The notes below the pieces were generated by a model that had not been told where the DNA came from, did not search any database, and saw only the letters and a list, made by a program, of their open reading frames with translations. Shown one piece after another: positions 44,364 through 57,088 of a stretch of DNA of 64,000 nucleotides. The translations under genes were made by a program, and so were the position numbers. The DNA is from Adineta steineri (lineage: Eukaryota; Rotifera; Eurotatoria; Adinetida; Adinetidae), in NCBI GenBank assembly GCA_905250115.1, contig CAJNOI010000012.1, positions 562,619 through 626,618 of the forward strand, in the 5' to 3' direction. How positions within the stretch are numbered: the first letter of the stretch is position 1; the number at the start of each line of letters is the position of its first letter.

Positions 44364-45147
44364 AAACATTAGAATTCAAATCTACTTCATTTATATTCAA
44401 TAAAAGTTTTTCCACATATATAAAATAAATCTTGAGAGTGTCCATTACTGATCTAAATTCGCACTCTAGTAAAATCGACCGGATATATTTAGATATATAG
44501 AAAGAATTGGATATGTTTTTGATAAAACCTCAAATGAGTGCCTCAATCTGAACACTAAAGAAATGCTTTGATCCTATCAAAGATCTCATCAGATGGCATA
44601 ATACATCTGCATAAAAAGATTAATGATTGAGGTTTTCAGTGTGGATGGAGATGTTTTTTTATTCATATTCACACCCATTCGTAATACAATAGAACAAGAA
44701 ATATTGAACATGATTTTTTATCAAAAAACAAAGATAGAAAAAGGACTATCCTCGAGTGACATCTCGTAAAGAAAATGGTGTTCAACATCGATTTTTTCTA
44801 ATTTATTTGTTCATGTTCATTCGATTGTTAGCTATTTTAAATCCATTTGCATAATAATAGCTAAATACTATTTACCCCATACTGATTTTAATTGCAAGGA
44901 AAGTATGTCATGTTCTTTTCTTGAAACTATTTATGATTGCGTCGACACTAAACACGCACTTGTTTGCTCGTTCTCTCCTTCTTTTTATGTTGTCCTTGAA
45001 TGGTTCTGCTGTTATATGAATTATTCACCAACGTTGAGGTTTCTCCAAGGTAACTATAAGTAAAATGTGAATGTGTACATTGTAGTTTGCTCTACATATT
45101 GAATCAGTTAGACAGTTTTGAGGTAATATATTATTATTTATATAAAT
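44364..45147. other. Intergenic spacer between co-oriented genes
   Basis: No gene seen. A TGTGGG-type inverted pair (GTGTGGATGGAGATG at 44639, CATATTCACACCCATTC at 44664) lies here. The spacer should contain the promoter of the NACHT-WD40 gene. Confidence 0.55.
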
Positions 45148-48100
45148 ATGGAACCTTCGTATCATATGGATGTTTTACGTGGACGATACCAAAAACTTCC
45201 TGAAGTTCGATCAAAAGTCGTTCGTGTTTTTATTAGTTCGACTTTTTCTGGTAATTAATTCCATCGTGAATTAGTTGTTGTGACTTGAGAAATATATTCT
45301 CTCAATATAGATACACTCAGTGAACGAGACTCATTGATTGATACTGTTTTTCCTAAATTAAAAGATTATTGTCGTGAAAAATATGGTTTGGAATTTCAAG
45401 TTAGTAGAAATTAAGTTTAATTTATTTTTTAATATTGGATTATTAATTACAGTACTCAGATATGCGATGGGGTATTCAAACTGAATCAGCTGATAATCAT
45501 AGTGAAGTTGAAACTTGTCTTAATGAAATACGATTATGTCAAAAATATTCGGTCGCTACTAATTTTGTGGTTGGTTTAATCTTGCATTGATTCGTTTCTT
45601 ACTTTTTATATATTTTTATGAATTTTTAAATATTTCGATAGGTTTTATTAAGTCATCGTTACGGTTCACGGCCAACAGCGGCTACTATTTCAGCAACACT
45701 CTTTGAACAATTGTATCAAATTGTTAGTTCGAATGTAAATCTTCAAAAAGATGCTCAATTACTTACTCAATGGTATCAAAAAGATACCAATTGTGTACCA
45801 CCTGCTTATATACTTCGTCCTATCTCATCGATATTACCAAATATCAAATCTAAGGTATAAAAGAATTTCATACTAGAATCAAAGTTAACAATAATTTTCA
45901 TTCTTGTGATAAGATAATTTGAATAACTATGTAGAGTAATAAATATTAAATATTCTTGTACTTTAAAACTGAATGTATCCTTTCATATTGAACCACACAT
46001 TTGTTTTAGGATTCTGATGAGATGAAACAAGCGTCTAAAGAATGGACAATAATTAATAATCATATTCGAACATGTCTGAGACAAGCGGCAACTACATGTT
46101 TCGAACAAGGTCAAATTAGTAAAAGTGATTATGATGATTTTTTCATATCAGGTAATTTTTATTATTTGTTTGTATGTTCAATATTTCTTTGAATATCAAC
46201 AATCATAGTCACAGAAAAAGAAATTATCAGCGGTATTTTATCAGCATCTGATGTTAATCAACGAACATTGTGTTTCTTACGTGAAATCGATGATATTCAA
46301 AATCATTTATCGGATAATAAAGCATCAAAATTTATAGATTTAAATTATTCAGATGATGACAAACCTATTATTGATCAAGAAGCTGAACAATTACTCAATC
46401 ATCTGAAAAATACACGTATTCCAAATGTATTACAGAAGAACAATATATTTTCATATAAAGTACATTGGGCGCCCGATGGTATTAATCGTCGTGATCATGC
46501 TGAATATATTGATCGATTTAATGATGATTTCTACAATGCAATTAAACAACAAATCGATAGTTGTGTGAAATCGCGTGTTACAATCGTTTCTAATCCATTA
46601 CAACATGAAGTATTAGAACATGCTATACAATGTAAAACATACGTGGCTAAATTTCATGGTCGAACCGATGTTCTAGATAAAGTAAAGATTCTTTTCTTGA
46701 AAAACTAGTTCGATTTTTTTCTTAATCGTTATTAGCTTGAAAAATATATTAACAATGATAAAAAAAATCGGCCATGTATTGTTTATGGAGCATCAGGCTG
46801 TGGAAAAACAAGTGTTCTTGCTAAAGCTGCAACTAAAGTATGTATTTAGTAATGGTCTATAACTAAATACGAATTTTTTGTTTTTTCTTATGAAAATTTC
46901 AGGCATTGGAATGGTGGTCTGATCGGTCTGTATCAGTCATTTTGCGGTTCCTTGGGTAAGTTTTACAAAAACACAAAATTCTCAATTAATAACATCATGG
47001 AGCAATGCACTTCTTCAATGTGTAGAATCCCGATATTTAATCATTTCGATTCGTTTTTATTTTTAAGAGTAAAATTCAATGAATATTCTTGTAAATGATC
47101 CTAGAAAAACTGTTGTAACATTCACCTATTTAGCCCATTTTCTATTAAAGTATTCAAAATCTTTGTGGACATTTTGAGAAGCGTCATATTCACGTAAATT
47201 CAAGAGATTCTTGACACACACGATACCAACATGTCTATGATTATTATCGGATTGCAATCGATAGTCTTCTGTTAAAGTTTCGATAATATTTTTAAGTTTT
47301 CAAAAATTCAATTTCAAAATTTTTCATTTGTTTATTTTCATAAGAATTTTGATAGATTCCTATAGAAACCGCATAGTGGTCAACGAGGTACGTGATAGAT
47401 ACCTATGCACCAAAAACTTATTTAGTATAAAAATTGCTTGCCTCTCACATCTCTGTGATTTAGCCAAATAACCGTCACACCGATTGGCACAGACGGATAC
47501 GCTTTCCCACCTATCATAACATCATCGATCTATTTAATTTATTGTTTTTTTTTGTTTAAAGAACAACTCCATCTTCATCAACGGTTTACAAAACTATTCT
47601 ATCGATATCAGAACATATTTGTAAATTATACAATTTATCAATGCAAATCTATCCAGATGTACAACAACTACGTCATCAATTACAAAGTGATCTCCTAACA
47701 CGTATACCTAGTGAAGAATATCTCATTATTTTACTTGATTCAATTGATCAATTAGAAGTAGATGCATATGATTGTCAATGGTTACCTGAATTATTTCCTG
47801 CCAATGTTAAATGTATTGTATCAACATTACCTGATCATGGTAATATTTTATCCAATCTAAAAAGAATTATTAATTACAATCCATCTTTACCAAATGATAC
47901 AGAACATATCTTAGTATCTGTACCACCTTTTGAAGTATCAACAGTTGATATAGTATATACTGATTGGCTCGCCATGAAACAACATTCATTGAACGATGAA
48001 CAACGTACATTTATTCGTGAATTAATGGGAGAACAAACTGAAATTCTACCTTTATATATGAAACTTATATTTGATATCATTTCTAGTTGGCATTCTTATG

Positions 48101-51100
48101 ATCCTATTGATACTGAATTAAAAAATCTTAAGACTGTTGATCATTGTATTCGTTATCTTTTTGATCATTTAAAAACAGTACATAATAGTATATTATTCCA
48201 TCGTGCAATATGTTATATGACAGCATGTCGAAACGGTATTAGTCAAAATGAACTTGAAGATGTACTTTCTCTTGATGATGATGTTCTTAAAAGTGTATTC
48301 GAACATTATATACCACCTATTAGACGTTTACCTGGTATTCTATGGACGAGAATTCGAAATGATTTAGATGAATATATTACAGAAAAAGAAGTTGATAATT
48401 CATCGGTCATCTATTGGTATGAATTATTTGTTTCCAATTGTTTAAACTTTATTTTTGTATCTGTAGGTATCATCGTCGATTCATTGAAGTAGCAAATGCT
48501 CAATATATTGCCAAAATGAATAGTGACGAACGAACTATTGTTTTTCAAAACATGGTTGATTTATACAAAGAAACATGGAAAGGAAAAAATAAACCATTTA
48601 AAATAGACGATCCAAAATTGGTGAATAAATATAATTTGAATGAATCAAATGGTGAAATTCAAGCAAATAGATTTATAACTTCACAACCAATTGAATTTAT
48701 TGATGATAATGGTTGTGTTCAATTTAATAAAAGAAAATTAAATGAGTTACCACAATTTTTAAGTCAATTGACAAGCAATTTAGCGATTCCTATTGCTGCT
48801 GAAGAAATCTTTTTCAATTATTCTTTTATGCGTAAAATATTCATTCGAATAACAAAAAAATTGAATTCTTAGATTCTATTTCTTTTAGGTGCTAAAGTTG
48901 CATGTTCAACTTTCAATGACATTATGGAAGATTTTCAAAAATTTAAAAGTTCATCTTCATATCGTCTTTCACCAGAAGTAATAGAAACAAAAAAAGAATT
49001 AGATATTTTCATATCTCTATATTTGATTATTGGTGTTCAAGTTCAAGAACATCCAGATAATTATTCTTTTGAAGTTTGTTCACGTCTTTTAAGTTTATTT
49101 AGTATTAAACCACATATTACTAATTTAATCAAACAAATTGATGAACAAAGTATTCGTTATTGTTCTTTAATTGTACCTTATTGTCAACTTCAACCACCGG
49201 GTAGTGGTTTAATCTATTCTATGAATTTACATACGGCATCTATTGTTGAAATGGATTTTACTGATGATCAAATGATACTTATTTCTCTTTCGGATAGAAT
49301 TATTGTTACTGATATGCAAGCAACAAAAGTCGTTTTAGATATTAATCTACCGACATTGGATGAACCTTATTTAAATTCAACAACATTCTCAGAAGGATTT
49401 ATTTCTGATGGAAACAATGGAATTACAAATAATGTCACGTCTGGTAATAAAAATGATGATTTTCAACAATATCACTTTCTTGTTAATTCTTTACATCATA
49501 TTTATTTTCTATCTGCTCATGAGAATATCAAGTTTGAACGATCGTCTAAAGTTGGCTATTTGACTGTTGAAATTCTTCATAAGAGACATGCACTTTGTAT
49601 CATAGCAGAACGAAAAGGTAATTCTGTCGAATGTTGGAATCTTGTTAAAAATCAATTGTATGATCGAATTGATTTTCCAAAATCAATAGTTAAAAATGTT
49701 CTTTGTGTTCCGATGAAAGGAATGATTGTAACTATTCTTCAAGATGGAACTATACATATACATTCAATTATTGATTGGATGAAATCTTCGTTCATTCATC
49801 GAGGTTCAATCAATGGTGGATCTCATCTTGATCTTGTCGTTGTTGATGGAGCAATGTTAATTACTACATTTGATGCATCCGTTCCTATTGATTTCGCTGT
49901 AATTGGATTAGAACAATTTCAAGATAGTGAACAAACATTATCTGACAATCAAGTACTTAAAACACTGGTTACTTTTGATCCTCCGATAGCACCAAAACCA
50001 ATAAAAAGTATTATATTACCAGATAAAGAAGCCACGAGTAAAGCTACTAAGCATGCAAATTTTCCGCTCTTTATGTGTAAGACAACTAACTATCTATATG
50101 TGGTTCATAAATGCAATGAAAAGGACGTATCCTATGTACGTATTAATGGTCTATTCGATATTGTATCAACACATGCAAAAAATCCTCATACTATATATAC
50201 AGCTCGTGGAGGAATTATTGAACTTTATAAATGGAAATGTCATAAGAATGAAGATAATGATGGAAAGAAAAATACACATACATGTCAATTATATGTTTCG
50301 ATAGATATCAGTGCTTCAACAGTAACTTCAATTAAAGCTTCGTCAGAACATGGTAAATACTTTTTGTTCGTGATAAAAAAAAATATTTCTCACCTTAAAA
50401 ATCAATCATGCAGAAGTTATTTCTAATGTTTGAAATTATTCTACATGAGAAAATTAGAAATAACTTTAGTGAATTTTGTTACTTGCTAATCGATTACAAA
50501 AATATGGATTTGATTTTATTATGTCTTTTTTAGCGAATCTATTTTTATGTTCAATGGAAAATGGAGCTATTCATGCCTATTTTGCATCACATGCACGTAA
50601 AGCATACAAAAGTATGCCATTTTTTCCACGTACAAACCAAGTCATACGAACTGTCCAATTACTTGAAAAGACTGCCGTGACTTTGGATGATTCAAAACGG
50701 TAATTACACTGTTTATTTATATATCAATTTCAGTTTAGTTAGATAAAAAGATGATTATCTATCTTTCTCTCTCGTTTTAGTGAACTGACAACATGGTCAT
50801 ATCAACATTCGGCATCAATTGAATCTACTCGTCTATTTCTGAATGACATAACTGTTAACGAGTTTGTAATTGCATCGGGTATTTTACATTCAAAGGATAT
50901 ATATGTATTGATATTTACAAATAATTATTCGATTGAAGTTTATTCGGCTACATCACTTAATCGTACGCCTCTTTTCAGTCTTCATCTTCGATCGCCAGCA
51001 AGAATACATTCAACATCTAATGGAATCTTTTACGCTGTAACATGCAAAGGTATCGTCTATACTATTGTACAGCAAATAACTGCGAAGAAAGAAATTGAAT

Positions 51101-52671
51101 TCCATCAGAAAAGTGATATACAATTGAATATTCAATGTTCAATGATGTTTAGTTCGATTTTAACACTCGATGGATTAGAAAATTTGATTGTTTTTGCTGA
51201 TAATGGACAATCAATGGCAATCTGTAATATAGAAAAAATCATCTATATTGATATAAATGTATCACCTTATGTTTCATCATCACAATTAAAATCTATCACT
51301 AGTGATCGAACAGGAAATGATCTATTACTATATTTCAATAATAAATCTCTTATTTTAAATCGAGTAAATCTAAATAAATCAAATGATAAAGATTCTATTC
51401 ATTTGACTCCATTTAATCAAGTCGATAAATTCTGTTTGAAAAAACATTGTCTTGCTGTATACAACAAAGAACAAAATCAACTTAATTTACACAATATTCA
51501 TTCAAGTACACCTTATCAATCGATTCAACTTGATAATGAATGTCAATATTTATGTTTGAATGAATCTGGAACTTACGCTTTTGTATTAATCAAACCTCGT
51601 ATGTTATTCATGTATCGAATTGATGATGGTCGACGATTGGCCAAATTATATGCTTATGATTTCGTCTCGTATATGATTGCTGATAATGATTTTCTTGTCT
51701 TAGCTATGAATGATCGACGTTTACTTACATTAATGATTGCTGATCCAGATGATTCAACAGTGCAAGCAAAAATACAAGCATTACCAAGCAGGTAAGAATA
51801 GATCAATTTTTACTACTATCAGAAATCTTTTGTTTGATCCACAATAATCTATTTAAGTGCAATTTTCAATGAATGTGTCTAAACTCTATCGGTAAAACAT
51901 AACCTGATCAGTATGACTTTCTAAAATTCTCGTTCTTTCCGTTTGGTTTTATTTCTTTTGGGAATATTCGAAGGGTGTGGGTGTGGGTGTGCTAAACTTT
52001 GAAGAACATTTGTGATCACAAATATCTTGTGAAACTTCAAAGTAAACATTTTTCAGTCCATGAAATTAGTTACTGAATTATTTTGAATGAATTGAACAAT
52101 TGATTTTCTTTATTATAGAACTATTCAACGCTTGAATGAATCTGCGACGATAAAACTTATTGAACACATGGAAAAGAGTACTAATATGAGTTTAAGTGAT
52201 GAAGGAGAATCTGACTCGGAAGAAAAAGAGGATACACACAATCATCATTCAATAAACAAAAATGTTTCTAATACTAGTACACAAACAATGGTACAACCTG
52301 CTAGTCTCTTTCGCTGTGTTACTCGATTGAATGGTCGACATTCATTATCGAAGATGAGTGGTGACAAAGAAATACGATCGAAAGTTATGAATACATGGAC
52401 GAATAGATCAGCTACGATTAATATTGCAGAAATGGTAGATGATTCCGATAATGAAAATCATGATGATGATAACGATGTTGAATCACCTGGTTCGATTATT
52501 AAAAATGAACAAGAACAACATGTTAACACTGATTTGAGTGATATTCATCAAAGGGTATTAGAGTACGATCAACAACAACTTAAAGGAATTCAATTTGCAA
52601 ATGCAGGTGATGGAAATTTAAGAGTTGTGAATAGTTATGCCGTCAATTCAAATACATGTATTATCATCTAA
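45148..52671 (+). CDS. NWD1-like DUF4062-NACHT-WD40 protein (1901 aa)
   Basis: Fourteen exons: 45148-45250, 45311-45399, 45453-45569, 45642-45854, 46010-46151, 46209-46681, 46736-46837, 46903-46955, 47562-48416, 48467-48831, 48889-50352, 50534-50699, 50781-51791 and 52119-52671; 5706 bp in one frame. The N-terminus (about 22-115) is DUF4062-like (VRVFISSTFSDTLSERDSLI, then YSDMRWGI). The NACHT/STAND ATPase shows Walker A GASGCGKTS (about 397-405) and Walker B LIILLDSIDQ (about 485-494). A helical linker leads to a WD40 region (about 940-1715), then an acidic disordered tail (1718-1901). Order and signatures match NWD1, a STAND ATPase expected to oligomerise on ATP binding, with WD40 sensing a ligand. 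Intron 8 (606 bp) is unusually long, and intron 13 carries a TGTGGG tract and a palindrome. No breaks seen. Confidence 0.85.
51973..52043. repeat. TGTGGG tract and hairpin inside intron 13
   Basis: GGGTGTGGGTGTGGGTGTG (51973-51991) is immediately followed by a palindrome: outer arms ACTTTGAAG (51996-52004) and CTTCAAAGT (52035-52043), with the perfect 14-mer TTTGTGATCACAAA (52009-52022) within the loop. The C-rich partner arm seen in other copies is missing. It lies in intron 51792-52118 of the NACHT-WD40 gene. Confidence 0.8.
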
Positions 52672-53371
52672 TCGTTTACACTTTTTTGTCTTTGCAATTC
52701 TTGAATAATTGATATTAGGAAATAAAGTCAATATTGATTTTCTTACAGGAATATGGTGTGGGTGTTTTATGTTTCTTGAGAATATAATATAAAACTCTAC
52801 TAATATACGAAATCAGTATATTCAAAAAGTATTATAGAACGATAGATGTCATAAGCCAACAAGCGTATTTAATTAAAAAAATCTATCCACAATATATGAT
52901 TACTTCCTTAATCGATACAATTACTTTTTTTTTATAATTGAGAAAGCTACAAGGATACAGATCTCCGAATGAATTACATCTGTGAATGGATATGACGATC
53001 TCTCGACTAATCACTACTACACTGATACTGTTGGAATTAAATTTTCAACTTTACTTCCATAATTTTGTCATTGTGAAAAAAACCATTGAAATTTCCAAGG
53101 TGACTGAGAAGTTTCCATGTTTTGTCACAAGATTCATTTCTTACTGATATTTCTACCGATAACAGATGAGTAGATGATTCATCTGTTATATGATACTTGA
53201 CAATGCGTCATGCAGATGATGAAATCATACAGCCATACGTAACAACAGGGAAAAAAATACCAACGTATAAAATTCCCTGTATATAATTCGTCATGCATTT
53301 TATAATCATTTTCGTTCGAATAAGTAATCATCACTATTCGAATACATTCAAAACTGACTGGTGCAATTACG

Positions 53372-53950
53372 ATGGAGGAAGTTGCTCGATCTTCTCCAGC
53401 TACTACATCTAGAGCTGCTTCATCTGTATATGGTACACCATCGGAAACTGTACCGGCAGATACGCCTACTCTACATGGATCTAGTACATCCTCGACTACC
53501 ACATCTGGATCATCTACATTTGCTACACCTCCGATTGATATATCTAGAACTGCGTCATCTAGATCGTTTGGGTATGGTACACCATCGGAAACTATACCAG
53601 TAGATACACCGACTCTATCTAGATCTAGTACATCCTCGACTGCCACATTTGGATCATCTACATTTGCTACAGCTCCAATTGCTACATCAAGACCTACTTC
53701 ATCTGGATCGTTTAGATACGGTACACCATCGGAAACTATACCAGTAGATACACCGACTCTCTTTGAATTTGACACATCCTCGACTACTGCATTCGATACT
53801 GCTCCATTTGCATTTGCTACCTCTACAGAATCTTGCGGTGCAAATCGTGCAGCACTAGCCACTGAGGTAGAGGCGAATATAAACTATGATGTAACTGAGA
53901 ATGTAGCTATAAATGAAAGATCAAGCTGAACATATCTATCAAAAATGACA
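53372..53950 (+). pseudogene. vWA-less, truncated copy of the FG-tail gene
   Basis: An ORF from ATG 53372 (MEEVARSSP) matches the N-terminus of copy B (MEKVTRPE) and then jumps straight to the repetitive tail. Three repeats of GTPSETxPxDTPTL/TSSTTxxGSSTFAT follow, with the shared end FAFATSTESCGAN and EANINYDVTENVA. The upstream ATG used by copy B is mutated here. At the end an extra A after AATGAA shifts the frame, so it stops at RSS; the copy-B frame beyond would meet a TGA where copy B has TGG. The whole vWA domain is missing. It may still be transcribed, but it looks like a decaying paralogue. The minus-strand ORF over it is antisense shadow. Confidence 0.65.
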
Positions 53951-54572
53951 ACATCGTAAAAAATAAACATGATAATGCCTTGTTGTATTGTCGGTTAATA
54001 GGAAAGAAGTTCGATTATTGCAAAAAGAGATTTTTTTTGAATAAAAGATAAAAATGAAAATTATTTCTAATTATTACTTCATGCTTTTGATCTTAAGGGT
54101 GTGGATATGGATATTTTATATTTCTAGAGTATATAATAAAACTCTACTAATATACGAAATCAGTATATTCAAAAAATAGTATAGAACGGTAGATGTCATA
54201 AGTTAACATGCGTATTTAATTTAAAAAATCTATCTACAAGATATAACTAATAAGTTGACAAAAAATATTTGAATTCCTTAATCGATACAATTACTTTCTT
54301 TCACTGTGAAAGAAAATATTCAAATTTTAAAGATGACTGAAGAGTTTCCATGTTTTGTCACAAGATTTATTTCTTACTGATATATGATGAGTAGATGACT
54401 CATTTGTTATTAACACTTGGTAATGCGTCATGCAGATGATGAAGTTGCACAACTACACGTAAGAATAGAGAATAAAAACCAGCGTATAAAATTACCTGCA
54501 TACAATTCGTCATGCGTTTTATAATCATTTTCGTTCAAATAAGAAATTATCACTACTCGAATATATTCAAAG

Positions 54573-56312
54573 ATGGCTAATGCAATTAACATGGAGAAAG
54601 TTACTCGACCTGAATTAGCTAAACACGAATCATCGATTTTGGGTAAGTAAATGTTTAATATATGTTATAATAATTATTTCAATGATTGCTTTTTGTATAT
54701 AGATCTTGTTTTTGTTATGGATTGTACTGGATCAATGGGATCGTATATTGCTAGTGCTACAGATAATATACGTTCAATTGTAGAAGAAATAGTTGTCAGC
54801 GAAAAAAGTGACATTCGTTTGGCACTCATCGAATATCGTGATCATCCACCTCAAGTAAGTATTAAATTTCGAAGAACAATATTTATCGTAAACATATTGT
54901 TTTCTAATAGGATCATACGTTTGTTACACGTGTGCATGATTTTACTGCTAAAGTTAATGAGATGAAAGGTTGGTTACAACAATGTCAAGCAAATGGAGGT
55001 GGCGATGGACCAGAAGCTGTGGCTGATGGGCTTCATGATGTTCTTAAACTATCATGGCGTGATGAATCAACAAAAATTTGTATTTTGATTGCCGATGCTC
55101 CACCTCATGGACTCGATCCTAATGGCGATGGTTTTCCTAATGGATGTCCTTGTTCTCTTGATCCTGTGCAAACTGTTCGACAAATGGCAGAAAAACACAT
55201 TACCCTTTACTCTGTAGGTGTTGAACCTTCTATCAGTAAGTATCTAATTCAAGAAATATTTGCTGTTCTTAGTAATTAATCTTTTTTTGTAGCACTATAT
55301 CGTGAGTTTTTTATGTCACTGGCTTATACTACTGGTGGTCAGTATGTTCCAATGATCAATGCCAAACTTTTAGCTAAAGTGATCATTGGTGGTGTGCGTG
55401 AAGAAATTTCCTTAGATCGATTAATGCAAGTCGCTGAAGAGGATATTAATCGTGAAATGGAACGAGCAGAAGCAGAAGGTGTTGATGATAAAGAGAAAGT
55501 CAAGCGAATCAACAATATTTTTGCAACGAAAAATCTTTTTTCGACACAAATGACAAATAACTTTGGAATGACGTCAACTGCTGCCAAGGCATATTCTTCA
55601 ACTTGTCAAACTATGGGTGAAATGCAGAGTGCATTTGGATTTGCTATGCCGTCGAAAATTGTACCGGCAGCTACGTCGACTCTATTTGGATCTAGTACAT
55701 CCTCAACTACCGCTCCATTTGGATCATTTGCATCTGGTGCACNNNNNNNNNNCATCGGCATCTACATCTTCTGGATTTACATTTGGTTCGCCTTCGACTG
55801 ATACATCCATATTTTCTACGATTTCGACTACCGCTCCGCCATTTGCATTTAGTTCGCCTTCGACTGCTACATTTGGATCGTTCGGATTCGGAATGTCGTC
55901 GGAAACTATGCCGGCAGCTACGTCGACTCTATTTGGATCTGATACATCCTCAACTACCGCTCCATTTGGATCATTTGCATCTGGTGCACCATTGGGGACT
56001 TCATCAGCATCTACATCTTCTGGATTTACATTTGGTTCGCCTTCGACTACTACATCTGGATCGTTTGGAATGTCATCGAAAACTATACCGGCAGCTACGT
56101 CGACTCTATTTGGATCTGGCACATCCTCAAATACGGCATTCGGTACTGCTCCATTTGCATTTGCTACTTCTACAGAATCTTTCGGTGCAAATGGTGCCGC
56201 AATGGGCACTGAGAAAGAGGCGAATATAAACTATGATGTAGCTGAAAATGTAGCCGTAAATGAAGACCAAGCCGAACGTATCTATCAAAAATGGCAACAT
56301 CGCAAAAAATAA
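54573..56312 (+). CDS. vWA-domain protein with FG-rich tail
   Basis: Exons 54573-54642, 54703-54854, 54910-55235 and 55293-56312. After MANAINMEK the vWA domain begins (LVFVMDCTGSMGSYI: the MIDAS DxTGS motif; later GGGDGPEAVADGL and ICILIADAPPHG), ending near IGGVREEISLDRL. A short helical part follows (EEDINREMERAEAEG). The last 240 residues are Ser/Thr-rich with repeated FG dipeptides (TLFGS, APFGSFASGAP, SGFTFGSPST), like nucleoporin FG repeats, then a unique end (VNEDQAERIYQKWQHRKK). Ten N at 55743-55752 break the frame on paper; the neighbouring repeat suggests 12 bases belong there, which would keep it open. vWA domains bind metal and protein partners. The FG tail is unusual; nuclear-pore association is speculation. 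Confidence 0.75.
55743..55752. other. Small assembly gap (10 N)
   Basis: Lies between GGATCATTTGCATCTGGTGCAC and CATCGGCATCTACATC. The second repeat copy has CATTGGGGACTT between the same flanks (near 55988-55999), so the true gap is probably 12 bases rather than 10. Confidence 0.8.
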
Positions 56313-56679
56313 ATATGGTATTGTGTTGTCGTACTGTCCGTTAAAAGGAGAGAACTTCGATTATTGTAAAAAGAAAACATTTCTAAATAAATTAAAATAT
56401 ATTTCGGAATAAAAGATAGCAATGATAATTATGTCTAATTATTGCTTCATGCTTTCGATCCTTAACGTATGAAACTTGCCCTACCATCTCTACGAAAGAA
56501 ACGAGACTGTAAAATATTTGTTTTACTCTATCAGTTCAGATTCTGAAAGATTTGATTGACGAAGTTTAAATTGTAACAATAGATAAACTTCCTGGTAAAA
56601 TTTTACATCGCTTAGTTTAGTGTTTTCTGATGAAAATATATGCTCTTCAGTATTGAGATAATCAATCAAAAGTAGTGAA

Positions 56680-56729
56680 GAGGGTGTGGGTATTGTATTG
56701 CTCTCATGTTGACACCCACCCACACCCTC
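56680..56729. repeat. TGTGGG-armed inverted repeat
   Basis: GAGGGTGTGGGTATTGTATT (56679 on) and GACACCCACCCACACCCTC (56711-56729). Arms are near-perfect complements. The surrounding region 56471-57088 holds no gene that I can support. Confidence 0.85.
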
Positions 56730-57088
56730 AATGTGTATTCTTCTCGTATTAAAAAAAGAATTATCATCAATGAGATAGTTTAATATTTAGGAATTTCTGA
56801 CTTGATAAAAGCTATAATTGAGATTGATTCTCGTAATGTGCGAAAGAAACAAAGATCGAAAGATATCATTAAACAATGATAATTTCAGATAACACTCTGG
56901 GTGAAAAGAAGATTCTCAAAGTATGATGAATATATCTTGAAAAAGTATTCAATAGCATCATTCAAAACTTTACTTGTCGTGATACTTTACGATACCAAAT
57001 CGATACTATTTATCTACCTGACTCCGAGTTTGAAAATGTCTGACAGTTATCCGACTCGTAGTATTCTATTTTAACTGTTCCAGTACCT

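Larger units (their letters stand above)
52740..56470. repeat. Tandem duplication of the vWA/FG gene region
   Basis: Copy A (about 52750-54090) and copy B (about 54097-56470) match over their 5' flanks (for example CTCTACTAATATACGAAATC in both, and TTTCCATGTTTTGTCACAAG), over the repetitive coding end, and over the 3' flank (AAGTTCGATTATTG versus AACTTCGATTATTG). Each copy begins with a single GGTGTGG motif. Copy A lacks the part of copy B from the first exon to the FG-rich tail. Confidence 0.8.

Noticed and set aside
53179..53862. 227-codon minus-strand ORF over the truncated FG gene
   Set aside because: Antisense shadow of the repetitive plus-strand coding sequence; its repeats (DGVPYPNDLDD) mirror the GTPSETIPVD repeats.
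55724..56209. 161-codon minus-strand ORF
   Set aside because: Antisense shadow of the FG tail in the vWA gene; also crosses the N gap.
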